A DNA stretch of 64,000 nt from Hordeum vulgare subsp. vulgare (lineage: Eukaryota > Streptophyta > Magnoliopsida > Poales > Poaceae), in contig NC_058521.1 of assembly GCF_904849725.1 (NCBI RefSeq), positions 343,898,638 to 343,962,637 on the forward strand, in the 5' to 3' direction. The position numbers were made by a program, and so were the translations under genes. The notes beneath the pieces were generated by a model. The model was not told the origin of the DNA. It saw only the letters and a program-made list of their open reading frames with translations, and did no database searches. This document shows positions 47,045 through 60,600 of the stretch, in pieces (the first letter of the stretch is position 1; each line of letters begins with the position of its first letter).

Positions 47045-48577
47045 TGATACGTCCATTTTGCATCATGCTTTCATGTTGATATTTATCGATTTATGGGCTG
47101 TTATTACACTTCATGGTACAATACTTATGCCGTTTCTCTCTTATTTTACAAGGTTTACATGAAGAGGGAGAATGCCGGCAGCTGGAATTCTGGCCTGAAA
47201 AAAGGAGGAAGTTTGAGATACCTATTCTGCACAACTCCAGAAGCCGCGAAAATCAACGAGGAATTAGTTTAGAATTTATAAAAAATACTGGGCCTAAGAA
47301 GTACCAGAGGGGAGCCACGAGGAGGCCACAAGCCTACTAGGCGCGGCCTACCCCCCTGGCCGCGCCTAGGGGGCTTGTGGGATCCCTATTAGCCCTCTGG
47401 CTCACCTCTTTTGCTATAAGAAGGGTTTCGTTCCAGAAAAAATCAGGCGGAGGCTTTCGGGAGGAATCGCCGCCACCACGAGGCGAAACTTGAGCAGAAC
47501 TAATCTAGAGCTCCGGCAGGGCCGTCCTGCCGGGGAAACTTCCCTCCCGGAGGGAAAAATCGTCGCCATCGTCATCACCAACACTGCTCTCATTGGAGAG
47601 GACTCATCACCATAAACATCTTCATCAGCACCATCTCATCTCCAAATCCTAGTTCATCTCTTGTAACCAATCTCTGTCTTGGGACTCTGATTGGTACTTG
47701 TAAGGTTGCTAGTAGTGTTAATTACTCTTTGTAGTTGATGCTAGTTGCATTACTCGGTAGAAGATTATATGTTCAGACCCTTGATGCTATTCAATACCTC
47801 TCTGGTCATGAATATTATTATGCTTTGTGAGTAGTCACTTTTGTTCCTGAGGACATGGGATAAGTCATGCTATAAGTAGTCATGTGAATTTGGTATTCGT
47901 TCGATATTTTGATGCGTTGTATGTTGTTTTTCCTCTAGTTGTGTTTTGTGAACATCGACTACATAACACTTCACCATTATTTGGGCCTAGACAAAGGCAT
48001 TGGGAAGTAATAAGTAGATGATGGGTTGCTAGAGTGACAGAAGCGTAAACCCTAGTTTATGTGTTGCTTCGTATGGGGCTCATTTGGATCCACTAGTTTA
48101 ATGATATGGTTAGACTTTGTCTTAATTCTTCTTTCATAGTTGTGGATGCTTGCGAGAGGGGTTAATCATAAGTGGGATGTTTGTACAACTAAGGGAAGCA
48201 CCCAAACACCGGTCCACCCACATATCAAACTATCAAAGTAGCGAACGTGAATCTTATGAACATGATGCAAACTAGCTTGGCAGAAATTCCCATGTGTCCT
48301 CGGGAGCGCTTTACCTCCTATAAGAGTTTGTCCAGGCTTGTCCCTTCCTACAAAAGGGATTGGGCCATCTTGCAGCACATTTGTTGCTTTTGCTACTTAT
48401 TACTTGCCACTTGCTACGAATCATCTTATCACACAACTATCGGTTACCGATAATTTCAGTGCTTGCATAGAATACCTTGCTGAAAACCACTTGTCAGATC
48501 CTTCTCCTCCTCGTTGGGTTCGACACTCTTACTTTTCAAAAGGACTATGATAGATCCCCTACACTTGTGGGTCATCA
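47045..48577 (+). repeat. Fatima-like 3' LTR
   Basis: 1,533 bp, same ends as the 5' LTR. The inverted repeat is kept at 47337-47369 with a 9-base loop. It is followed by the TSD TGCCT and the interrupted chromovirus sequence. Confidence 0.93.
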
Positions 48578-48582
48578 TGCCT

Positions 48583-48620
48583 GAATCTCGGGACGAGATT
48601 CTTATTTGGTGGTGGTGGGT
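48583..48620 (+). other. Displaced pol end and polypurine tract of the chromovirus-like element
   Basis: Continues the integrase reading frame cut at 39374 (ESRDEIL) and runs into the G-rich GGTGGTGGTGGG directly before the 3' LTR at 48621. Confidence 0.75.
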
Positions 48621-51600
48621 TGTCACAACCCTAGTTTCACTTTGCTTGCCAAGCATTCATGCATGCCTATTTAAATACTTTTGAATTTGAAATGGGGAAG
48701 TGATCAAGCCTCACGAACCAAATTTTTGTGAAATATGCAATATAAAAATTGCTTCAAATAGTTCGAGGAAAATGTCCCTGGTTTTCCAATAAATTAGTGG
48801 CATCATATAAAGTTGTCAACCGATATTTTTGGATCACAGAAACATTTATTTTGGACCTTTGATTTAATCTAACAATTATTTACAATGGAATTATATTGCT
48901 ATATATAAAATATAGTTCCATAATTCCTTAAAATAAATGTACGGCATCAGATAATTATATTATGCCACCTAAAAATATTATCAGGGTTTTATAAAAATGA
49001 TTTGAACTATTTTCAAATCAAAACAAATGTCAGAAAAGGAAATAAAAGAATCAAAATAAAATAAGAGCAGGAAGGCTTACCTCGCGCTCCTCAAGGCCCA
49101 GCCCACGAAGGGCCTACCTGTTGTCTTCCTCCTCCTGCCAGTAGGCAGAGGAGACGGCGAGCATGGCGGCAGCTCCTGGCGCCACCTCCTCCTTCGCGTG
49201 GCGCCTCCCCCTTGCCTCCCCGCGCCAGCAACCCCCCTCCTCTCCCTTATCTCCTCCTCCTCTCTCCATTTCCCTCTTCTCCCTGGTTTTCCTCTCCTCC
49301 CCGTCGCTGCCATTGCTGAGCTCGAGCTCGAGCTCGCCACCGTCCTCCGGCCGCAGCAGCGCCCCCCTGAGCAGCCCATCGTCCCCGCATCTTCGAGCAG
49401 CTCCAACCTGCCGAAGGAATCGAGTCGCAACCCCCTGTAGCGTCGCTGTCATCACCGTTTTCCCCTCTGACCATCGAGGACCGCCGTCGTCGATCCGGCC
49501 TACCCCGAGCCTCCCAGAGCAAGCTGAGCCCCCCCTCCTCGTCACCATCATGAGCTCTCCGCTCTTTCCCTCCATTTTCCCATTCTCTTCCGTGCCCCTA
49601 GCTGCAGCCCCGTCGAGGCCGAGCTCCAGCCACCGTGCGCCTCGTCGCTATTGCCTCCTCCGGTCGTCCTAGCTCATCTACGTTGCCCTGCTAGATCGCC
49701 CGCTCCGCCAGCTCTCTATAGCCGCAAACCGCATGCAAAATGGTCCTGTGTAGCACCGGTTAGGGCATCTCCGGCGAGCCATCCGCCGCGGTTTGGTCGC
49801 CGCGGGCCAACTCCGTGGGGGCCGACGTGGCTGGTCATTAGGGCCTAATCCCCCTTCCCACAGACACTGCGAGAGGGGCCCATGCCTGGTCAAACCCCAA
49901 TTAGGGGCTCGTCAGCACGGGTTTAGCCCTGGGTCACTGAAGAGTGGGCCCCACTGGTGAGGTTTGACCTGGACCGGCTGGTTGACCTGCTGACACAGGG
50001 ATGACATCAGTCTGACGCAGTAAATCAATTTCTAGTTTTAAATAATTCCAGAACAATAGCAAAACTTTGAAAATTCATAGAAATTAAAACATAACTCGGA
50101 TGAAAATAATTTATATATGAAAAATTATCAGAAAAATGCATGGAATCCAATGGTGCCATTTGCATGCATGTTTGAAAAATTTAAACTTGCTGAATAGGAA
50201 AATGACATAATAGGCATATAAATGCTTATATTTGGAATTTAGAATTGATCTATATCGATCAAATAAACCCCAATTAACTTGTGATCACTTGCATTATATA
50301 AAACCAGCATCATGTTAACATGCCATGCTCATGCATCATTGTGAAGCATTTGTCGTGCCTAATTTGCTCTCTATTGATTTTATTCATAGACCTTGCGAGA
50401 TGTAGTTATCACCGACATCAAAGAACAGCTAAATTATTCTGATCAAAAGGCAAGCAAAACCCCCTTGAGCATTCCGATACAACCCCACTCTCTCGCTCTT
50501 GCTCTCATTTCAATGCATTAGGACATAAAGATTCAACTGCTACTTATGTTATGGTAGATGAACCCATTCCTTTGCATGACCTGTCTTTGTCATAGTAAAT
50601 AACTAATCCAAGCAACCTAGCATACCTAGTAGATGCTTGAGCCATATTGTGTCACTACCCTGATATGTTCGCTATGCTTAGATTTGAGCTGCTCTGATCA
50701 TCTGGGTGATGAATTGGAATGATCATGTCCTACACGTGAGAGATAAGTGTGTGAACCTGTTTTGGTAAAGGTAGCGATGAGAGTCCATGAAGGAGTACAT
50801 AGTGGGTTGTCTCATTGATACTGCACTTAGGACATGAGATCTTGTGTTGGTGTTCCAAGACTAGATACTACAGCACATTGGGTTCCGGTAACTCGACACC
50901 TCTCGGCCTATTAACTACTCTCTTCTTAGTCCAGGAGTCGCAGTAGTTCGAAATGTACATAGGTTGTGGCACGACCTCCTAAGGGGATGAATGGTCCAAC
51001 CGAGACCGGCTTGGGGCCCTGCTCACATCGTTTGAGGCCATATTGGAAACCTTGGCTGGAATTCCATTATGGGTTCCAACTCAGATAGGCGACTGCCTTG
51101 GGCGTGAGTCATTGTAGGTTAACTTCGTGGACGACTCCCTCGCTGGGCTTCCACTTGAAGGTTGCCGAGGTGCTTGTTTTATGTGCACATGACGATAAGT
51201 GGCGGGAGCATGTGTGACGAAGTACACACTTGCAGGATAATTATGTATTTGAATAGGAGCATCCTCAGATATGGACTACTTGGATACTTACATGGTTCAT
51301 AGATAAGTTTAAAGGATACTTTAAAATGGTCCAAATAAGTGTGAGTGCTATGGATGGCCTTCTCGTAGGATGACGAGAGAGGATCCATGGTGGTGTATTG
51401 ATGTGGTGGATATGTGGACTCGTGTGCGCTCACTCGTAGGGAGACGAGAGAGGTATAAAAAATTGTTGTAGTTTAGGTTAGCCAATGGTCAAAGCTGGCT
51501 TTTCTGCAGTAAACCCCACAACCCCGTTCATTGATACATGTTGCATATGTAGTTAGTTCTGATATAAGTCTTGCTGAGTACCTTCGTACTCACTATTGCT

Positions 51601-52416
51601 TATATTCATTTTTGCAAAGATAGACGTTTTCATGTTGACATTTACATCGATGGAATAGCTTGGGAACCCAGATAGTGGTCTGGCTCCTATGGTAGGGTCG
51701 TTGTAGCTTGCAAGGATCTTCCAGCCGCTTTTAATAGATGTCTGTACCAAGACATGTAACTTCCACTTGATGCTTGTATGCTCTGAATGTTGGGTCATGT
51801 GACCCCTATGTTTGTAACATTATACTATGTTAGCTCTTCGGAGCTTATTAAATAAATGATGAGTCATAGAGTTATGTTGTGATGCCATTGTTGTATCTAC
51901 ACATATCATGCATATTGTGCGTATGATTGAAATGCATTGGTAAGTGTGGGATTCGACACCTAGTTGTGTGCCTGTAGTAGTACTCTTTACAGGGAAATGC
52001 CTCTTTGTGCGTCCACCGAGCCTGGGTAGCTTGCTACTGCTTCGGACACATTGATTGACCGGCATGTATCTCTCTCTGCCGCTATGTCTGTCCCCTCAGG
52101 GAAATGTCACGCGGTGTAATGGAGTCCATGTAGCTTGCTATGACTCGTCTACGCACGTTGTTGACCGACACATGCTTTGCTTGGTTATGTATGTATGTCC
52201 ATGTACAGATGTGCCACTTGCGTTTATAACTAGCCATGTCGACCCGGGTTCTGTGACATATAATTGTTGGCGACATAGTCATATACGTGAGCCAAAAGGT
52301 GCAAACGGTCCCGGCAAGGTAAGGTGGCAGACGTGGTGATTACCGTGTGTGAGGCCACAAAGTGATATGATGTGTTACAAGCTGGAATTGTATGGCTTAG
52401 GATTGGGGTCCCGACA
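48621..52416 (+). repeat. Chromovirus-like 3' LTR
   Basis: 3,796 bp, starts TGTCACAACC and ends GTCCCGACA. It is followed by the TSD TGGAC at 52417-52421. It repeats the whole 5' LTR including the GAGCTC run. Confidence 0.92.
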
Positions 52417-52421
52417 TGGAC

Positions 52422-54556
52422 AGATTACAAACTTAACACCTGGGGTCATTTTGGAGATGTTATAGGTTGTTTCCGACCTCATTTAAAATGCCTAGATAGA
52501 TTGGTTTAATTGGGCTTCACCTCGTGCCATGTTTAAACAAAATTTAATAATGTTGTGTACCTAATCAGGAGTGAACTAAATATTTGAATGTGGAGTTTCG
52601 TCAATATGCAATTCGTTGCATATTGAGCTTCAATTAATGTGTAGTGTTGCACTTTGTGAATTGCCATGCCCTGCCTTGCATATTTGGAACTTATCATGCA
52701 TCATATGTGAATTGCATTGTGGCTTGCATGTGTTGTGGTGAATATGGTGTGTTGATTCTTGTTTCCTGTTTGCTTCCTCTCGATAGAGTTCCTCAAGCGT
52801 GTCGGAATGTGAGGATCCGTTCGACTACGTCGGTTCGTGTGCTTCCCGGAGTCGTTCTTCTTCCAAGAAGGATCACATGCAAGATGATCTTTTCCCAAGA
52901 TGTCATTAATATGATTGCCATGCTAGTTGTTTCGTTTCTTTCGTTATGTCTCACTGCCTACCACTTGTTAAATATCAGCCCCCCAACATTTCCATGAGAA
53001 CGTTCAACCTTTCTACAATCTAGCAAATCACGGATTGCCTATGTTACCGCTTGCTTCACCATTGGATAGCGTTGCTAGTTGCAGGTGCAGCTGCTTCCAT
53101 GTGCAAACATGGGTTCCTTGTTATATCACCATATTAATTCTAATTGATTTAATGCACCTATATACTTGGTAAAAGGTGGAAGGCTCGGCCTTTCTAGCCA
53201 GGTATTTTGTTCCACCTTTGTTGCCTTAGCTTCGGCTATCGGTGTTATGTTCCATAAATGAGCGCTCCTAACATGCTTTGGGTTGTTATGGTGACCCCCT
53301 AGATTCTTGTTTTGGGATAAAGCTCGTCTGGCAAGGCCCAACATTGGTACTATATTTTCCCAACTTAATAATCCCGATAATAATAAAAACATAGGGCTTC
53401 ATGAACTCGAGGAGTAATTCAACATAATACAGGGGGGCTAGTGCTGATGGTGTTGGTCCGAAACTGAGCAGCTGATTAACGCTACCCGGGGCAACTCGGT
53501 GTCTGGCGTGGTAACCATATCTCATCCGGTGTGCCCTGAGAACGAGATAAGCGGCTCCTATCGGGATAGTCGGCACTTCGGGCGGCCTTGCTGGTCTTGT
53601 TTCACCTTTCTCGAGTGTATTGTGCGAGGGATTCCGAGGATACTTTGGGCTATCTTGAGGTTGATGTTTTCCAATAGGAACCCGAGGAGATCCCGTATTT
53701 TCCCTGATTGAGGTTATTCTATCGCAGTCTGTGGTAGATTATGCTGGACTAGTTGGAGCACCCCAATAGGCTTAAATCATTCGGAAAGCCGTGCCCGCAG
53801 TTATGTGGCAACGTGGAAAGTTTGTTTAACATCCGGTTATAGATAACTTGAAGTAGACTTAATTAAAACTTGCCAACTGTGTGCGTAACCGTGACTATCT
53901 CGTTCGTGAGCTCCTTCTCTGATCGAGGATGCGGTGGGGTTATGTATGACGTAAGTAGGTGTTGAGGATCATTCAATTGATCATTATTAGTTCATGTCCG
54001 TTATACATAGATCATTCCCCTCTTATTCTTGTACTCGTAAGTTAGCCACCCCAAATAAATGCTTAGTCGCTTGCTGCAGTGCCACCACTTAACAATACCT
54101 CACCATTTAAGCTTTGCTTGTCTTGATACCTTTGGAAATGAGATTGCTAAGTCCCTATGGATTAGAGATTACTACAACACCAGTTGTAGGTACAGGTAAA
54201 TAGTTACTTTGGCGTGAGCGTGCTGATTATGCTATTTAGAGTTTCTTCTTCTTCATCATCGATATAGGATGGGTTCGAGGCCGGCAGCCTGGGATAGCAA
54301 GGATGGACGTCATTATTTTATCGTTTGTTTTTTATCCGTAGTCGGACCCTTCTTTTCTTCATGAGGACTGATTATGTTTTTGTATTGATGTGACTCTGAT
54401 GTAGCTTGTGGTGATTTTAAGTCAATTCCATATACTCATCTATTATGTACACGTACTTGTAACAATATCCATTCTTGCGAAACAACGTGATGCGCTTCTA
54501 TCCCTGTCGAGGGCCACATGCCAAAATAAGGATAAGACCGCATCTTGGGCGTTACA
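52422..54556 (+). repeat. LARD-like 5' LTR, fragment 2
   Basis: Continues fragment 1 after the TSD and aligns with 59194-61136. It ends CATCTTGGGCGTTACA. It keeps about 200 bp (near 53450-53660) that the 3' LTR lacks; the solo LTR at 3833-8224 has related sequence there, so the 3' LTR suffered the deletion. Confidence 0.88.
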
Positions 54557-57500
54557 AGTTGGGATCAGAACAGTACCGACCTTGGAGCCCTCTTGATTGA
54601 TCGAACTTGGCCAAGACGAGTCTAGTGAAAAAACTATTTTGAGTCTTAGTTATATCGGAGAGTAGATTTCTTTTTCCTCCTCGTCTACGCTCTTTTGAGG
54701 TTGACGACTTAGGAAATTTTATTTTTTCTCCTCTTCTCACTCAAATTTTTTTAGGCTCACGCGGATATTTTTGGATTCCATATGATGTTGATGTGACTGA
54801 GTTCTGACTTGGTGCCTCCTACTGTGTTGTTTTTATACCAGGGAGTTGAGCTCCAGGCGATTCTTGAGCGCATCATTATCGTTCAGATTTCTGAGTATCT
54901 AGGGATGAAGGATGTTCGAAATTGCTTCAATGCTAGTAGTGGCATGAGGAGTCTGGCTTCCCAGTATTTGGTGCAGATAGGTCCGGATGTATCGCCATAC
55001 TTAGTACCATTGTGATTGCGAGGGTCTGAGATAGATGAGTTTCCGAGATCTATGGTTATGTGTTGACGGATGTGATACACTCGATGAGTTATATGCTAGG
55101 AGTTGAGTAAAATTTTCTCCTTTATCCGTGGACCCGATTACATGACCAGAAATTTTGTAATTTCTTAAGTGGGAATTCAAGTAGATACTTATAAGACAAT
55201 CTTCCAACAAATGCATGATGTGAGGTTAGGGTTCGACATCTAATGGACTCATTTGTTCACGGTCGTCTTACAATGGTTCTAGTTGTGTCTTCAAAAGTCC
55301 TTGTAGCTTTCTACGACTTTGGGATGCTTCATATGTCATGTGCACTGCCTTGTACATGATGGCTACTGTAGGATAGAGCCCGTGCGATCCTATCCATGAA
55401 AATATCGAACGAAATCTCTGTCATGAATTTGTTTCGGCTTGTGTTGTAAGCCTCATCCTTTGTTTTGTTGGAGTATGGTAATTCGAGTTGCTTCGATGTC
55501 AAGTGGTGAATTCATAACTTTCCAAGAGGTGTTCTAATATTTTTATGGGAATGTTGATTCTTTTGATCAATGAAGTGTCTTTTCAATTATTCTCAACGAG
55601 AGTCGTCATGTTAATTGTTCTTCATCCGGTGTGCTTCTCTTCAAGTCAATTATATCCTTTTCAAGATTTTCAAGATCAATCTCTCATTTCTTTCCGAAGA
55701 TCATCTCACCTGTCCCAAGTTTTCTTTGTTTTTCTCCGCCCTCCCGCCATTTTTTTCAGTGATAAGATTATCATCCTGGTGCCTTCCTTTTCAGTATTGC
55801 TTCCGCTATCTTTTCTTTTCTTTGTTCCCAGTGATTCATTGTGAAGATTCTCAGGAGTTTCGCGTTCATCTTTCTTCCTTCTTGTTTTGTTCTCCGGTGC
55901 ATTCAATTCAAGATTTGGTGTCATCATATCCTTTTCATTTGTTCAATGCTTTCAGTGTTGGAAATTCTCTTCAAGCCTCTCTTATCATCCATCTCTGTTC
56001 TATCCGAAGTGCGGAAGATATATTAGAAGTTTCTTGTTTTCAATCCTTTCAATTATTTCGAGGTTCCCAACCTCATCAAGTTTTCTTTATACTGGTGCAA
56101 TATCTCTCTTTTCTAATCAATTGTTTCAACAATGGTTTTCTTTTGAGTGGGCCCATAACCCACAGGCTTTTCCCAGGATTTTTCCTGGATGTTCTAATAT
56201 TTTCCGGAGTTCTCTAAATTCTTGTCAACTATGACGTAAGTATGAATTTCATCAATCATATTCCATCTTCAAGTTTGCGTTAAGTTTCTTTCTCATCGTT
56301 GGTTCAACCTTCCATTCTTCATTATTCTGGAGTGTCTCAGTTATCCTTGGTGGTGTTCTCCTCATAATTTTTCAGCTTGGAAGACCGAAGGAGTGTTTCT
56401 CTCAAATCTTGGTCCATTCTCCTGAAGATTCATCATTTCAGCTTTGTGTTATCATCTTGAATTGTTTCCAATCATGAGTAATCCCTTTCTTGCTATCTGG
56501 TGCGTTTCAGAATTTGTTTCATTCTCGATCCTCCAAAGGCCATCCTTTTAGAAGATTTCTTCGCTCTCACCTTTCACCTTTCATTCTCAAAATCTTCTCA
56601 ATTGTTGTTCCTTCTTTCGTTTCTCAATTATTCTGGTGCCTCATTCAAGTTTTTTGTTAGGCAGCTCAAGATCTCTTCATTCTCATGGAGTTCTTCAAGT
56701 TTCTTGTGGTAGTACCTCAAGTATTCTATCCCTTGCATTTCAAAGAGAAATTCTTCCTCCTTTATCCTTTGAGGTGGTGTTACAGCATTCTTGTTAGTGG
56801 AGGAAGATCGAAGAGAATTTCTTTCAAGAATGAGATATTTAAACCTAGCAATTCCTTCAATCATGAGATATGTCAACCCATGATTTCTTCACTGAGCTAT
56901 CTTGGCTTGGATTTCACCTAAAGCTTTTTCCTAAGGATTGTTGCTATTGTGGTGATTATCACTGATCCAAGTTCTCAATGTATCCTTTTGGTGTAAGAAG
57001 TTGTGCATATCTTGTTTCTTCCAATCAATCCTTGTTTCTGTTAGTGGCTGGTTGTCACCTCATTATTTTGGGATGGTTTTCATAAGTCCACTACAAGCTT
57101 CTTCATTCCGTTGTTGGTTTTCCAACAACTCCAATCAATTCTTCTTGCAAGGCTGCTTGTCAATTCAATTGTGGTAGAAGTTGTCATTTTCTTCACCATT
57201 CTTTTCTTTCCAATGATCTATTTCCTATTCTCGTGTTCCAGAGTTGTTGTGATGTTGCTCTCTTTTATCCATTATCTAGTTTTTTCCAGATTGTGTTCTT
57301 TCCTTTCTTATTCATTTAACCGTGGTGTTGTGTCTTCTTTCATGTTCTTTCCTTGCTTTCAGTTTAGTTGGAGTGTTGTGATCTTTTCAAGATCTTCCAA
57401 TCTTATCGAATTTTGCCCTCCTTTCCTACCAAAGTGCTGCCGAAACTTTGATTAAATTATTGCTTGTTCCTCATATCATTCTTGATCTCTTTGCATCCTT

Positions 57501-57622
57501 CAAGAATCATCGGTTTCACTCATTTTTCGAAGAAGCGACTAAGTTTTACCTTTTTCTTTTATCTTCCTCTCCCCCTTTCATTCTTATATCTCAGACGAGA
57601 TCTCTTGTTAGTGTAGGAGAGT
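54557..57622 (+). other. Non-coding interior of the LARD-like element
   Basis: 3.07 kb with no gag, protease, RT or integrase motif. From about 55540 to 57600 the + strand is strongly pyrimidine-rich, with recurring TTC, TCAAG and TTCTTC steps. The resulting + ORFs (for example 55615-56217) are Phe/Ser/Leu-rich. On - the same stretch gives Glu/Lys-rich short ORFs (56628-56876, 55706-55927). LARD interiors are described as conserved but non-coding, so the RNA itself or a packaging signal may matter. A purine-rich GGAGAG lies just before the 3' LTR. Confidence 0.7.
54560..54571 (+). other. Primer-binding site of the LARD-like element
   Basis: TGGGATCAGAAC resembles the Met-tRNA site TGGTATCAGAGC with two mismatches, 3 bases after the LTR. 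Confidence 0.7.
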
Positions 57623-60600
57623 TGTGATAGCCTGAGACCGACGCTCCAAAATATTCCCCTTTTATTCCATTCTATTCGTGTGATTCGTCTGGTTGTCGCA
57701 TGTATCATGACATCATGCGCGTCATCTAAATTGCATCGGCACTCCGTTGCTGCCAGTTTTCAAAACTTGCATCCGTTATTAGTTGTCGGCTCTCTCCGTT
57801 TTCGTCGCTGTCCGTTTTGAGCCTGACCGCACGCGCCCGATACATCATTAAAATATATTTTTTCCAAAGTGTGTATATAATATTATCGGATTGGGTTGAA
57901 ACTTGGCGTCTGGTCTTAATATAGTGTAGGTAGGCCTCCTGTCAAATTTCGTCGCAGTCGGAGTCCGTTTGATACCTGAAAGGTCTACCATTGCAGCACC
58001 ATCATCGGTTTATCGGCGCACAGTTTTAGGTGTTTAAAATCTCGCGCCGGGCTGCAAACCTCCCTCTCTTCCCCACTTAGCCTCTTCTACACAGCCCACT
58101 AGCCTATCCAATCCTAGGGAGCCACCGCAGTCGTTCGATCGAGATATTTGTGTCCAAAAACGCCCAAAACCACTAACCCTAGCCCCCATGCCTATTGAAA
58201 CAACCTCCCTACCTAAATTTGGACCAAACTCTAGACCTTCTCCTCGTATTCCACGCCCCCCACAGCTAGTCGCCATCCACAACACCTCCTCTCTCCTCGA
58301 GCGGGCCTGCCAGGCCCAGATCCGGCCCTCCCCGGGACCGGATCAAACCTCGCCCGTAGTACGAGGCTCTGCCCGAGCTCCCGACAAGAGGAGCCCTCGA
58401 GCGAGCACCTGCGCCAGCTACCCTTGAGCTGCCGTCGTTGGCACCGGCCACCCCGTCGGCCGGTCGCCAGAGCCTCCGTTGTCGGACCCTGTCGCCGCCG
58501 CACCCAGCTCCCGCCAGTCGGGGCCTCAGGAGCGCCAAGCCTGCCTCGTCCGCCGCACTCCATTGCCCCCATCGCCCGCAGCTTCCATTGAGATCGGATC
58601 TGGATCTAGCCACTATGTTGACCGATGCTAGCTGCTCCCTGCGGCTCTCCACGCTAGTTGCATCATGCCGCCGGACCTGAAGCCCGCCGCCTTTCCTCGT
58701 CATGGCCTCGTCCTGGAGGTCAGACACCCCCGCATGGGCCAGCACCCAACCTAGCTGCCTCGCCACGGCCCTGCTCGGTGCAGCCGGCGAGGTGGGCCTC
58801 GAGCCGACCGAGCATGAGCTTCTCAAGCGCCTAGCCAGACTGCCTCCTCTTCAACTGGACCTAGCCCGAGAGGTGAGCCCTCCTGCTATCCCCGCCTATT
58901 CCACGCCCGTGCATAGTTTTTTATTTTAACATTTGATTTAATTATTTTTCTAAAAAATGCATTTTTTAAATGCCCGTAGTTTTTAAACCGCGCGTATTTA
59001 AAGTTATTTAGTGTTCTGTTTGCATTGGTTTACGTGTCGACGTGTTATAAACAGTTTAGTTCGAACTTAATTAACCGTAGCTCCGTTGGAGATGAGCCAT
59101 ATATGTAAATAAACTATACCAACGAGTAGAATCACATGAACCACTTTGTTTTGCCGGTTAACAAACATAAAATGTGGTTAGGACAAATCTGGACAGATTA
59201 AAAGTTAACGCATGGGGTCATTTCGGAGATGCTATAGGTTGTTTTCGACCTCAATTAAAATGCCTAGATAGATACGTTTAATTGTGATTCCCCTCGTTCC
59301 ATGTTTAAAGAACATTTGATAACCGCGTGTACCTAATCAGGATTGAACCAAACATTTGAATGTGGAGTTTCATCAATATGCAACTCGTTGCATATTGAGC
59401 TTCACTTAATGTGTAGCGTTTGACTGTGTGAATTGCCATGCCCTACCTTGCATATTTGGAACTGATCATGCATCATATGTGTATTGCATCATGTCTTGCA
59501 TGTGCTGTGGTGAATATCGTGTGTTGATTCTTGTTTTCGGTTTGCTTCCTCTCGATAGAGTTCCACAAGCGTGTCGGAATTTGAGGATCCATTCGACTAC
59601 ATCGGTTCGTCTGCTTCAGGAAGTCGTTTTTCTTCCAAGCGGGATCACAGGCAAGATGATCATTTACCTAGATACCATTATTGTCAATGCCATGTTAGTT
59701 GTTTCTTTCTTTCGTTATGTCTCATTGCCTACCACCTGTTAAATACCAGCCACCCAACATTCCCATAAAAACCTTCTACCTGTCTACAACCTAGCAAACC
59801 ACTGATTGGCTATGTTACCACTTCCTTAACTATTGGATAGGGTTGCTAGTTGCAGGTGCAGTTTCTTCCATGTGCAAACATGGGTTCCTTGTTATATCAC
59901 CATATTATTGCTAATTAATTTAATGCACCTATAGACTTGGTAAAAGGTGGAAGGCTCGGCCTTTCTAGCCTGGTATTTTGTTCCACCTTAGTTTCGACTA
60001 CCCGTGTTATGTTCAATAAATGAGCGCTCCTAACATGCTTGGGGTTGTTATGGGGACCCCTAGATTCTCGTTTTGGGATAAAGCTCGTCTGGCAAGGCCC
60101 AGCAATGGTACTATATTTTCCCAACATAATAATCCTAATAATACTGAAAACATAGGGCATCATGAACTATAGGTGTAATTCAACATAATATAGGGGGCCT
60201 GTGGTGATGGTGTTGGTCCCAAACATAGGGCTATCCTGAGGTTGAGGTTTTCCAATAGGAACCCGAGGAGATCCCGAATTTTCCCTGATTGAGGTCATTC
60301 CATCACAGCGTGTGGTATTTTGTGATGGACTAATTGGAGCACCCCTATAGTGTTAAGTATTTTGGAAAGTCGTGCCCATGGTTATGTGGCAACGTGGAAA
60401 CTTTGTTTAACACCAGGTTCTAGATAACTTGAAGTAAACTTAATTAAGACTTGCCAACTTTGTGCATAACCATGATTGTCTTATTCGTTAGCTCCTTCTC
60501 GGATCGAGGATAAGGTGGGTTATGTATGACGTAAGTAGGTGTTCAGGATCATTCATTTTATTCATTATTAGTTCACGCCCGTTATGCGAAGATCACCCCC

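Larger units (their letters stand above)
39375..48577 (+). mobile_element. Complete Fatima-like Athila-type gypsy element
   Basis: LTRs at 39375-40907 and 47045-48577 are each 1,533 bp, start TGATACGTCC and end GGTCATCA, with a perfect TSD TGCCT. A tRNA-Asp primer site is at 40919-40936. Gag-protease, RT-RNase H and integrase follow, all damaged, then 1.45 kb of non-coding sequence and a polypurine tract. The RT style (FMDDFSVYG) and the Asp primer fit the Athila clade; I recognise the LTR as a Triticeae Fatima-like family. It is the youngest insertion in the LARD/chromovirus/Fatima nest. Confidence 0.93.
30749..52416 (+). mobile_element. Chromovirus-like Ty3/gypsy element, nested in the LARD LTR
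   Basis: LTRs at 30749-34544 and 48621-52416 are both 3,796 bp, start TGTCACA and end GTCCCGACA. The perfect TSD TGGAC lies at 30744-30748 and 52417-52421. The Met-tRNA primer site is at 34549-34560. Coding order gag, protease, RT, RNase H, integrase places it in Ty3/gypsy. The integrase C-terminus resembles the chromodomain-bearing Del/Tekay type. The element is split near the pol end by a 9.2-kb Fatima-like element; without that it is about 12.5 kb. Several stops and frameshifts make it inactive. Confidence 0.92.

Noticed and set aside
55615..56217. 200-residue Phe/Ser-rich, membrane-like ORF on +
   Set aside because: It lies in the pyrimidine-rich LARD interior; several overlapping frames are open and hydrophobic for the same compositional reason.
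58266..58826. 186-residue ORF on - in the GC-rich part of the LARD LTR
   Set aside because: GC-rich DNA has few stops. Open frames on both strands overlap and show no motif.
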